A DNA stretch of 60,000 nt from Polytrichum commune (taxonomy: Eukaryota > Streptophyta > Polytrichopsida > Polytrichales > Polytrichaceae). The stretch is from positions 44,300,440 through 44,360,439 of the forward strand of contig OX485807.1 of the NCBI GenBank assembly GCA_950295325.1, read 5' to 3'. Below are positions 35,166 to 46,306 of this stretch, piece after piece. Below the pieces are notes generated by a model. The model saw only the letters and a list, made by a program, of their open reading frames with translations, did no database searches and was not told the DNA's origin. Every line of letters begins with the position of its first letter. The stretch's first letter is position 1. A program made the translations under genes and the position numbers.

Positions 35166-36963
35166 TTATGAGAAGCGGAGAGCATGGGAAGTTACACCGT
35201 TACAAGCCATGATGACTTTACCCGTAGCCGCCGGCCACTTCCGTGATCTAAGGCCATGGCCACTTATTAAAAAGTTGTCCTTCTACCAATCGACTCAGTT
35301 AACACAAGAAAGAGCACCTAGGTGTCAATATCACACGTGTCGCACCCACAGGCGCTTAGAACCCAATCCAGTACCATAAATCCCAAGTGGCACTTACCAG
35401 GTGGCTTTCACCCAGTGGCCCACTTGGCCCACCACCCTCCCTTCAATCACGCCTGCATCGAGGCTGCCCCCCCCTCTCTCTCTCTCTCTCTCTTCGCAAT
35501 TAGGGTTGCCATTCAACGATCGATCGAGCAAATGCGAGGGTTTCAATTCCAGTACTGCTCGCACATCCGACTTGTAAGTATCTAGATTTTTATCTCGCAC
35601 TTTTAGCACCAAAGTTCAGCTAGTTTTTGGGCTTGTTTGTTGATCTAGTAGTTGTCTTCTAAACGTGGCTCCTGCAAATGGTGAGCTAGAAGCTTCGGTG
35701 TGTTTTGATGATATGGTTTTTCGATCAAGACTGGATTCTTTATAGCTCGCGGAACCCGATTGCGGAGTTGAAAGTTTGGATTTTTTTAAAGTAAATAAAT
35801 TGGATGGTGTGAATTTCGGTTTCTGAGTGTTTGGATTGGCACTTTGGTGAGTGAAGTAGGCGGGGTAGTATGGTTGATATGAGAAGGTGGTCGGTGTTTT
35901 CGGTTCTTGTTTTCTAAGAGCCGTTGCAAATGGGTTGATGCTACAGATGGTATGTTGGAAGGTTATAGTTGATTTCCTTCTTCTCTTTTTCCTCTACTAT
36001 CCTGGTTTGTTGAGTTGAGAGTAGTTTTGTGTATTCTTAGTCTGTCTGTTCAGTTAGAGGTTGTTTGTAGATCAGAAGGTACGGATGATCTTGAATTAGA
36101 CAAGGTGATGGTCTACTTCACGGGATGAATCAGTCTTGTGGCGAGGTCTCTTGTAGAACTGTAAGCAAATTGGGACGATTTCTCATTGCAATTGCCTTGA
36201 GGTAGGTTGTAAAGAAGTAACTAGATTTTTTGGGGTTTTTGGTGGTTTTGTTTTGTTTTTGGTTCAATTTAGAGTGTTTCAGTTGCAGAGGGTGGAGTAG
36301 AATTTTTCTTCACTTCCTCATTGAATAGGGCGGTTCAATCTCGTTTCTTCTGCCGCGTCTTGTTGAATTCAGATGAGGTTTTTGTAGTTCAGGTGTTATA
36401 CAGAGGCTAATTGTGGAGTAGGTAAAAGGTTTCCTGTTGATTGTAGCCTTTGTTAGGCTGTGAGATTGTGGGCGATTAGTAATCTTGTGTAGAGGTGATT
36501 GTGGAGCAAGTGATTGTGTAGAGGTTTCAGGAATGGACGATTAATGCTCTTGTACAGAGGTTGATTGTGTTCAGCACGAGAATGGGTTTCAGGAATGGAC
36601 GGTTTGATCGGATAGTATTGAACATGAGAGACAAAGCAGTTGGGTGAGTGTAGTAGTGATTGAAATTAGAGTGTTTCTTAGAGTGGTGGTCCTCAGATGG
36701 TAGTCATTCGGACAGTGGCATCTCATTTTGATTTCTCAAGTTGATATCGATTTCTATTGTGTAGAGGCTGATGGAGTAGAAGGTGCGGATGACTTCGAAA
36801 TTGGCGAGTGCAGGCTGGGATGAAGGCTACGGGACAAGTTTGATCATAACTTGATTGTGTAGGAGGAGGATTGGCTTCGGAAATTGAAAGTAGGCATGTT
36901 TGGATAGTTGTTGTTAAGATAATTGGAGTGCAGTAGGGAAGGAGGAGAGGTTGATCGATCGCA
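35166..36963 (+). promoter_or_regulatory. Promoter and 5' leader region of the proline-rich membrane protein gene
   Basis: A (CT)n tract (35474-35493) is followed by a possible first non-coding exon ending at a good donor, CGACTT|GTAAGTA (35574). The 1.4 kb from there to the ATG at 36964 is T/G-rich and without a gene, which suggests a long intron in the 5' leader. The matching acceptor could not be chosen with confidence. CT-rich tracts near transcription starts are common in plant genes. Confidence 0.45.
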
Positions 36964-39068
36964 ATGAGAGGAGGAAGCGGAGCATGCTTGTTGTTGCTGT
37001 TGGTGTGTGCGCTTGTGTTCCTGCCGGCGCTGTCGCATCAGCGGAGCTTGGAGAGGTTTGAAGGAAGTGAGGATGGAGGAGAGATTAAGGGGGTACAGCA
37101 GGATGTCGCACGGGTGGATGAGCTCGGGATGTATCGGTGGACAGGGTTAGGTGCAAGAGCATCACAGATTACATTCTACCCCAAGGGTTTGAGCTCCTCG
37201 TCTAGGATTTCGGACGGGGATCAGGATCCCGAAGGAGACGAGCCTGAGGCTCCGCCTGAAGAAGACGAACCTTCCCCTCCTCCACCTACATCTCCACCAC
37301 CACCATCGCCATCTCCACCTCCACCTTCACCATCTCCACCACCTCCATCACCTTCTCCACCTCCGTCCCCATCTCCACCACCACCTTCACCATCTCCTCC
37401 ACCTCCATCTCCATCTCCCCCTCCACCATCGGCATCTCCACCTCCACCTTCTCCTCCTCCACCTTCACCATCTCCACCACCTCCATCACCCTCTCCACCT
37501 CCACCTTCACCATCTCCTCCCCCTCCATCTCCATCTCCACCCCCACCTTCACCATCTCCTCCCCCTCCATCACCTTCTCCACCTCCACCTTCTCCATCTC
37601 CACCACCTCCATCACCTTCTCCACCTCCACCTTCACCATCTCCTCCCCCTCCATCTCCATCTCCCCCTCCACCATCGCCATCTCCACCGCCTCCGGTTTC
37701 GTCGCCGCCTCCTCCCTCTCCATCACCATCTCCACCTCCTCCATCTCCTCCTCCACCTTCACCTTCTCCACCTCCTCCCTCTCCACCACCACCAAGTCCT
37801 CCACCCCCATCTCCTCCCCCGCCACCACCTTCACCCCCTCCTCCCCCTCCCCCCCTTGCAGTGTTGAGCAACTTGAAGGTGTCTAATGGTGCAATCCTCT
37901 TACCGCCATTTAACGAGCACCTCTACATGTACACAACAAATGTGGGCGAACATGTTTCCAAAATTCGTGTAACAGCGTCCGTTCCCTCGGATTTGAAGGT
38001 ATGATGTTACATTAATGTGTGCAATTCAGCAATCTGCTAATATGTTTCGGATGCATGCATCCTGCTTCCTTGTATACCCATATTCAAAGAAGCTCTACAT
38101 TGGTTTACGTATATAGAATTGTGCTCTGATTTTGGTCAGATTCGAATGAGGAGTGATTCCTATTGGCTGCTGTATATAATTATGTAAAGAAATTTGGATG
38201 TGGGTGACTTGTGACAGATATACGACTTGAAACTGGACTCGATGACCTTGAAAAGTGGAGAAGAAAGTCCTCCGGTACCCATTGGCAAGAATGGGGAGTC
38301 AGTGGATTTCATCATCTCCATATCAGCACCTGGGCACAGTAAAAATGCTTACCATCTATCTGTATTTCGGAGTAAGTTCCACTCCTCACATTTCGGAGGC
38401 ATCTTGCTCTTTCTTTTGAGATTCATTGCCCTATGAAGTTGATGTTTGCTTGAAAACCTACACTTTATGAATTGTGTTCCAACATACAGTATTTGCTGTC
38501 GGTTACTCTGTCACGAGGTTCAGGTTGTATTTGCACACCAACGATGTTGGTGATCCCATCACAGAATGTGTAACATAAGACGCTTAGTGGAGCTCAGTAG
38601 ATAATAAGGAATGAGAGAGGCATTTTATAATCTCTTATTTTCTTGAAGCTGTAAGTAAAACAGCAAAAGCAAAGCAGGATAACAAGGCTTGCAAGTTTTG
38701 AGCACTGAGGTGAGAAAGGTTGCAGAAGTTCAAATATGGGAAGATGTTACTGTACTACTTAGCCAGGTTGATTTGGAATGAAGAAATAATGGCTTAGTTC
38801 CTCTGTCCATCTTGCAGGTCCGAAATCAAGCATTTGGTGGAAGATTATCAAGTGGATTCTTGTCACATTTCTGGCAATATTGTTGATACTGGGGATACTC
38901 TTCTGCTGCTTCTCGATCTATAAAAGGTCACGGTCACAAGGAGAGTCTGGAAGAACATTCAGGTGGTGGCCATTCAGTGGTTTTGGACGCGGACAGCAAG
39001 CCGGCTATGAGCCTGTCAATCCTGATCCTGCACAACTTTTGTCCGGGTCATCAACTGAGCAGCCTTAA
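36964..39068 (+). CDS. Proline-rich, cadherin-like-domain, single-pass membrane protein
   Basis: Three exons (36964-37998, 38218-38371, 38818-39068; GT-AG, phases agree) encode 479 aa. Residues 1-25 form a signal peptide (ACLLLLLVCALVFLPALS). Residues 26-102 are acidic. Residues 103-297 are a nearly pure Ser-Pro rod of SPPPPSPSPPPP units, as in extensin-like cell-wall glycoproteins whose prolines are hydroxylated and glycosylated. Residues 300-396 look like a cadherin-like beta-sandwich (Pfam type 'Cadherin-like', common in bacterial surface proteins): LSNLKVSNGAILLPPF, a Tyr/Thr-Val strand, KIRVTASV, then NGESVDFIISISAPG and YHLSVFR. Residues 409-431 are a transmembrane helix (WILVTFLAILLILGILF). 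The 48-residue tail is basic near the membrane and ends GYEPVNPDPAQLL; YEPV could be a tyrosine sorting signal. Its likely place is the plasma membrane, contacting the wall. The function is unknown. Confidence 0.87.
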
Positions 39069-42000
39069 AACCTTCTTCACTTGCATTCGTTTACAAATCG
39101 AACATTACCATAGTCACTCAATATATAGGACATTTTGATGTTACACAGAAAAAACACAAATGCATGTCAGAGAGATCAAAAAAAAACTTTGTGAAATTGT
39201 GTAGATTTTTGCTGTACAATAGTGGGATCTAAAGCATAGTCCAGGGGGGGGCCCAAAACTGATAAACCAGGCTTCTCATCGCGCTCCGTTTCCTTACCGC
39301 GAGTTGGGACTTCGGAGTTTTCCTTCACATGAATGTTGATTCACTTTTGATTATACCAGGAACCTCGTGAAGGGCTTCAAACATGTACCTTGATTTTTCG
39401 CAGATCCACAGTTGGTGCTCACCATCATTCTCCAACTCACATCATCTGTGCTTGCAGTTAAATTAGTGTTTTAGGCATTCCAATTCCTCGAGGCAATGCT
39501 ATTTCTTGATGCCTTGTGTTATTGGTGAGGATGAGGGTTTGGCAGATTGATGTTTCAGCATCCTTGTGCATCCTTGTTATTGTCTAGCTCCTCATTGTCA
39601 TGGCCCACTCCCTTTGTAATTGGACTAGTTTGGGCCTGTGCTGTCCCGACCTGTTGCACCTGTGCATATAATGTATAAATGTTTTGGGTTATCCTTGCAC
39701 CGTCCGCTCAACATGTTGCCATTAACGGTGAACCGTTATGCAACTTTGAACGGTAATTGCATCACCACCTGTTTAATGGCGGTGCCTTCTCATTTGTGGA
39801 GGGAGGAAATTATTGCATATGAGCGTACCTCTCATCCATCCAACATCCGTATTCGACCCCCTCTAGGTTTGTTGTCGATGCATCTCAAATGACTTGGCCT
39901 ACACTAATTTGGGGTTTTCAAAGCTACCTATGATGTCGAATGAACTAAAGATTAGTTACTAACCTCCGGGTTGCATTATATTTTAGGGCTTTTATGTTTG
40001 ATGGATGAGAGGTACACTTGCATGTGATAATTCTCCTTGGCCTTGGATGGGCAGTGTCTAAGGTAGAGTGTTAAAACCAACACCCCACCCAAAAAGCAAC
40101 ACCCATAAACGCCTCCCAAACACCAACACTCTACTACCTTGAAATGTTCCCCATGGAAAAGGAGTGGGTGGGTCCACTCTATCTCAAGTCAGTTCAAGGT
40201 GGGTTTAGAGTGGCTTGTCAATGCCTATTCTAACCATTCTATTCACGGGTGTGGGGGGTTTTTTTAGGGGGGGGGGGGGGTGGTTCAAGCCCACAAAGCC
40301 AAGGGGTTTGGTATTGGGATTCAAAGGAACGGTTCTACAACCGTACCGGGTGGGATCATGGAGGTGGTCTAGTACCCAACTAAAGTAGAGGCGTCTATTC
40401 CCAATTAGGACCCCATCGGCAATCTATATGGTACCAAAATTTTGATCTAGCCAGAATCAATAGTGCCATGACACATGTCCTGGTTTTGAGTGCTAAAATG
40501 AGGAGGAATGAACGGTTATGACAAACTGTAGATATTGGTAATATGTTCCGGCCAACTTCTGGCTTCAAAATTTATAGTAATTTCAATTCAAGGAATAAAA
40601 TTACCGAAAAAATTGCAATCCTCCTAATTTCTAAATTCCTACACGGGAAAAAATTGCACCGCCATATACTTCTCCGAATCGGTTATGGGCGCCTCTACTC
40701 TATGTTGTGTTGGTTCTAGGCAACAAAGGTGGGGGTCCTCATCATTGCAAGGCCAACATACACAGGGCCTATGGCTCAACTTAAGGAAGCAAGTGGGTTT
40801 GACTTTGAATTTTCATCAAATATTCAATTGAGGCTAAATTATCTTCTTCTTCTTTATACCTATGTTTAGCCCAAAGACTAATATGTGTATATATATATAT
40901 ATATGCGAATCACATAACCATTTGTATGTGCAATAGCTTAAAGTGTTGGTTTAAGCACCCTTTGCCTTATGTAAACTCATTCATCATGTCTAAGGGCTTT
41001 GATTATTATTATTATTTAAAAATATCCTATAAGATTGAGGGCCCATTCATTTCAATCCGACTCCACTAGACTCATTTGGACTCTATGACTTCATTTCTAA
41101 AATTACAATGTCTTTAAATAGTCGTGTATAGGTTATAATATAATATGTTGCGTTTTCACCTTTGTAATGGATAATTTTACGTAGACACCATGAATCCCTA
41201 GCCATTCCTCTCATTCATTTGTAACTCAACTTTGAATGGTGTGTATTAAGCTTGCTCTCAATCAGGTTGGTTATTTCATTCTGGTAGTCACATTAAACAT
41301 TCGTCGTATTTTGAAATTAAAAACATCATTTTCTATTCATGTAAGTAAGCTAGGTTGCCCTCATGCTTGTTTCCAAACTTCTCAAATCTTTGCTCATTCT
41401 TTGCTCTCCGAATCTTCCCACAATGTTTCTTTCGTTTTGAAACCAATTGATATCTTTCTAACATTGAGAAGTTTGTAACTTGCATGACCTCTTTGACATT
41501 GACTAAATTGATGAATGTAAGTTGTTGTTGTTGTTGATCTCTTTCTAATAAATATGCTATGCTTTTTATTTTTGTGAACACTATCTCACTCCTCATGACA
41601 CCCATGTAATTGAATGGATGAAAACGAGTTTTGGCGTGATAATTCCATTTGATTCTAATCCTCTCAAAATTCTACCTCACCTCACGCAAAGTTGTGTTTT
41701 CACATGTGCTCCCTTCCTCTCTGCATTTTTATCATATTTTAAGCTTATGTATCACTAAACTGAACAATTCATACAACCATATCTATGTGACATGTATGTG
41801 AAGTTCAATGATTTTCACAAGCAACTTAATGCCATTACCACTAAGGGACATATGTGATAACAAGGACAAACCTATGTAATGGATTACAAAATAATGATAA
41901 AAAATGTGAATTTAATATGCCTTTTTTTTGTTGGAGTTTGCAATTATAATCACGAGGATTTAGTAAAATCACATCAAATCTCAACTGCAAACAATTATTG

Positions 42001-42649
42001 TGAGTCAAACATTGATAATTCTTCTTAATAATGATGATAGAAGGTGTATATAACATTATCACATTCCTCTTGTACACTGGAATAATACAATCATGAATGC
42101 ACATGAGACACTAGTATTGAAAACTTTCAACTTTGTACATTACAAAAGCTTCACAACTTAAACACAATATTGTGACTGCTATGAGCTCGAACCATCTTAC
42201 CATAGGAGAGAAATAATAAGACGATCCTTTGATCTCCTCCCTTGAGCTCTCTCTTATACCCAAAGGTACTCCTAGTCTTCCCCATCTTTATCCATAGTAT
42301 TCCCAAGACACTTTTAGAAGTCTCAAGTCTTACTACATATAATTGAAGCTTCCTTATATGTATACATAGATCACTTCACCATATGATCATTTCTTATCTT
42401 TTGGCTCAATCATAATTCTTTAGTTGGAATTTTTTAAATCCAACTAGATTCATTCATACATTGTTCTAGTTGGAACTGTCTAATCCCAACTAAATTCATC
42501 TATTCCTTGAGAGTCGTTTAGCTCCAATGAGTAACATTCATTTGATGGGAGTTGCCTAACTCCGATTCATATCTTCTAGTTAGAGTTGTCTAACTCCAAC
42601 ACATAGATATTTGATCAAGAGTTATCTGACTCCCATACACAACTCTCTC

Positions 42650-42666
42650 GGGGGGGGGGGGGGGGG
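42650..42666. repeat. 17-base poly(G) run
   Basis: This is the longest of several G or C runs of 8 bases or more in the window. Others are at 2745, 5778, 14413, 21558, 33706, 40267, 43952 and 46930. Confidence 0.95.
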
Positions 42667-42903
42667 CACTGGCGAAAAACGTAGGAACTATGTGCGATAA
42701 AATATAGGGTCTTGTATAAAAATTTGGCGTAAAATTTGTAAATTATTAGATGTAGTATAGGGTGCTTTGGGATTGTGAAATATGATTATATGTAATATAG
42801 CATTTGACAAAACATGATTAAATTACCTAAGTGGTACATATAAAATAGCATGAAGAAAAAGCGATAGTTTCAAAAATTAAATACTTTGCCACCAAAATAT
42901 GGC

Positions 42904-43230
42904 ATGTTCTATATAGGAAGGGTTCAAAAGATAAGGGTGAAGGTTGGTACTAAGTGGGGCAATTATTGGCAACCCATTGACTTGATGAAACGTGCAGTCC
43001 AGAACGGAAGTAGAGAAACGCTCTTCCCAACTGCTATGGCTTACCTCCATTGGTTCAAAAAACAGTCGGGTCTCAACAAATATAAGTATGTTGAGAGTGG
43101 TTGTGTATGGGTTGATGTGGATGCTATTATCTCAAATGTGTCTCTACTGTATGAATCAACTAGCAAAATCTACACCTTAGATGAGGTAGATGCAAACTCA
43201 TTGAGTGAGTTCATTTCAAATAAAAAATAA
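42904..43230 (+). other. Protein-like open frame, 108 aa, possibly a gene or transposon remnant
   Basis: From the first ATG the frame reads MFYIGRVQKIRVKVGTKWGN, then YWQPIDLMKRAVQN and later VESGCVWVDVDAIISNVSLL and YTLDEVDANSLSEF before the stop. The frame is open back to 42868 without an earlier ATG. The residue pattern looks like a folded domain rather than chance. I do not recognise the family. No partner exons were found, so it may be a fragment of a mobile-element gene. Confidence 0.35.
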
Positions 43231-44795
43231 AACTTGCTAAATTTGTACTATCTCACACATGTGGAGATATAATTTGGAAAAAGGGTTGAATGATCATTAG
43301 TATACCTTGAAATCTGTAGTAGTCATTTTAGTTCGAGTACCCTCATATCTCCCACATGTGTAAATGGTAGCCTAGCTAGTTTAGGTGGATTTTGCTTGCA
43401 TGGTGTGGGATTTTCCTCCAATGTGTAGGATTGGAAGATCAAGGCATCAATTGTAGGGATTCTGCAAACCTTGTAAATGTGACTTTGAGACACATGTGGC
43501 TGGCATGTTCCCTAAGACCTCAAGGTTTCTAACTGTGTTATCCAACACAACTTTTATTCGTTGGCTTGTGTTGCTTAATGACATGTAATTGCAATCTTTT
43601 GTTGTTATTGTTTAGTGTTTTGCTTTGCCCAAACTTCAGTGTGACCCTGAACCCTAAACCCTAGTAAATGTTTGTTTCTCTGACTCTGTACATGTGCTTC
43701 TAACAAGAATTCTACTGTATCATACACTTTAAGGAATGGGAGCAATCAGGGGAAAAAAATACATATAAGTAATATAGGGTACCATAAAATCAACCATCCA
43801 AGAATTTATAATTACCAATAGGGTGTAAATAATCACAACAATTTACCATTATTTCAAAAATTAGCATCCCTTATAATCCTTTTTCACAGGTAAATAGCCC
43901 CCATTTTAATAGGTCATTATCACAGGTGTATGCAAAATATACAAAGGAGTGCCCCCCCCGAGACAACTCTTTCATAGGTTGTCTAGCCCTTGTGCATCAT
44001 TCTTTCTTGGGTTGTTTGACCCAATTCTTTCTTAGGAATTGTTTGACTTCAAACACCATATGCTCACATGCTAAGTACAACAAAGTATGTTAGTCTTTAT
44101 TTCTTGCTTAATCGAACATTAATCCATGTATATCACACAATTTATTGTAAATAATATTTCCTATTTAATTTCTGAATGATAAAACCACACCAATTTTAAA
44201 ATTATGTTCTCATTAAACACACAATTTCATAAATATTGTGATCTCTATGTAAGTGTGAGTCACATAAAGACACATAATAAAGAATTTACATGATACTTCA
44301 TAATCAAATGTCTACTGTAGAGGGCTCTTTATTTCATCTTTACTTGTGCCGGAATGTAGTTCCCATGCGTGATACAAGCGGTCTTAGCAAATGTGGGCAT
44401 GATGCTTGGCAAGATTAAGGGGATTTATAGTCACAAAATAATTACTTTGTGTAGGGATAGAGAGCCCTTTATGGTAATTTAGCAAGCAATTTTGAAAGAG
44501 GCATATTTACAGATATAGAGGGTAACAAATATAGAGGAAAGACTTCATAGTTTAGTTTGGCTTAGAAGAAAGAGATGTTGCTAAGAAAGAAATTGATCTC
44601 TCCCATGTGAATAAGCTTGAGCAGACCTTTATAGATGCCTGCTTCCATCCTAAAGGAATGGAAATGATGGAGTGAAACTCCTCACCTGTATTTTAAAACT
44701 TCATTTAATGTTACAAAAATATGTTATTTGTGTTACATTTATATGTCAGGGATGGGGCCCACGATCAGACAACCTTGGGCAACCCCACCACAATT

Positions 44796-45693
44796 ATTAT
44801 TATTATTATTAATCCCAACCAACAAATGTTGCGTGGCTCACCTAGTTCCAAAAAAAATATAAAACCACCTTTGCATTCTTGAAGGCTACTTGTCCGCAAA
44901 TCCCATATTGAGTGCACTTCACATTGAAGGTCCAAAATTCAATATATATGTTCACTTCCCCTTAGTAAATAAGCAATTGACTGGGATTTCATTCCCAAAG
45001 TGAAACCAAAAGCATGTAAATGAATGACATACAAAACATGTGATGAACTTGGAAATAAAAGATATTACAAAATCCTCATTAGCATTGAGGTTATAATGTG
45101 TGCGACTTACCATTTCAAAGGATCATTTGTCATTCCAAAATAAAACTTATATTCTGTACTATTTTTGATATATTTGGTTTATAATAATTTAGTTAGTGCC
45201 TTCTACTTTCAAAAGTATTCATACATATTGGATTTCATTAAGCTGAACAAATGTAATAATTCATAATTAATTCAACTAACTGCATTTAGATATATTTAGG
45301 CTTTATACACATAACTAAAGTATCATAAAATAAGAATACTAAAAATAATAAAAAATACAAGTTTCATTTTAGAATGACAAACGGCCCTTTGAAATGGTAA
45401 GTCACATACATCATAACCTCAATGCTAATGAGGATTTTGTAAATCTCTTACTTCTAAGTTCATCACTTCTTATATAATTGCCATTCATTTACATGCTTTT
45501 GGTTTCACTTTGGGAATGAGATCCCAATCAATTGCTTGTTTACTAAGGGGAAGTGAACTTATATATTGAAGTTTGGGCCTTCAAGGTGAAGTGCACTCAG
45601 TATGGGATTTGTGGACAAACGACCTTCAAAAATACAAGGATGATTTAAAAAAAAAAAAACGGATGGAACAAACAACAGTTGTCGGTTTAATAT

Positions 45694-45698
<5 letters not shown>
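44796..45698. mobile_element. Long foldback (inverted-repeat) element
   Basis: About 350-bp arms (44796-45150 and 45358-45698) are reverse complements with few changes. Examples are CCATTTCAAAGG mirrored by CCTTTGAAATGG, CCTCATTAGCATTGAGGTTA mirrored by TAACCTCAATGCTAATGAGG, and CATTTACATGC words mirrored. The ~200-bp spacer is AT-rich and non-coding. Long arms and no gene fit a MITE or foldback transposon. No target duplication could be fixed because both ends run into simple repeats, (ATT)n on the left and (TA)n on the right. Confidence 0.85.

Positions 45699-45700
<2 letters not shown>

Positions 45701-45727
<27 letters not shown>
45701..45727. repeat. (TA)n microsatellite
   Basis: About 13 TA units lie at the right end of the foldback element. 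Confidence 0.95.
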
Positions 45728-45731
<4 letters not shown>

Positions 45732-46306
45732 GTGACAAGCTGCTGGACTGCGAGGCCCAACTTTGACAACCCCTTCCCCATGATGGGGTCATGGCTTGGC
45801 CGGCTGGGGCCCGCCCAAATGGCATGAGCTCTAGTCCCATCCTAGCAAAGCTGGGCCATGTGCCCAGCCAATCTGTCGACTGCCCGATCCCTCCGTCAAC
45901 GATCCAAGCTCTCCGTCGACGACTCAACTTTCCGTCAACGCCCCAAATGATTCGCCAAAGATCCAAACTCTTCGTCAACGATTCGTCCATCTGTGGCGCG
46001 CTCTCGAAGTTCTCGTCGACTCCTGGCTTTCAAACTCCTGCTCCAGGCCTCTGCCGTGCTTGGCCATCCCTTCCACAAATTGCAGGCGCTACTTCGATGT
46101 TGGAAAACCCCCATTGCATGGATTGTGGCGGATCGTCTTCATGAGCACGACAGAATTCTGGAAAAATGGGCGCGTATGCAAACCGGGGGTGCATTTTTTG
46201 CATGCTTGTGTTGAGTATTTGACCTAGGCTAGGTCGTTTTGGTTTTGGTTTTGGTTGTCGGAGTTGAAGGTGCTGTGTTGCGGCAGTGTGAGAAAAGGAA
46301 GGCAAA
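45728..46306 (+). promoter_or_regulatory. Upstream region of APC6 with degenerate ~20-bp tandem repeat
   Basis: This stretch is clearly more GC-rich than the DNA to its left. At about 45890-45995 it carries a degenerate repeat of the form CTCCGTCAACGATCCAA (variants TCCGTCGACGACTCAAC, TTCCGTCAACGCCCCAA, TTCGTCAACGATTCGTCC). Three GGTTTT units occur near 46240. Promoter function is inferred from position only. Confidence 0.4.

Larger units (their letters stand above)
39069..44795. other. Intergenic region
   Basis: The left part is the 3' flank of the proline-rich gene. Beyond it are AT-rich DNA, a (TA)n tract (40887-40904), G runs (14 at 40267-40280, 17 at 42650-42666), and repeated TAGTTGGAATT/TAACTCCAA-like words around 42420-42620. 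One protein-like frame lies at 42904-43230. No other gene is seen. Confidence 0.45.

Noticed and set aside
37221-37871. Minus-strand 216-aa Gly-rich frame and 182-aa Glu/Val/Met-rich frame
   Set aside because: Both are shadows of the Ser-Pro repeat codons on the plus strand; they have no splice signals or flanking support.
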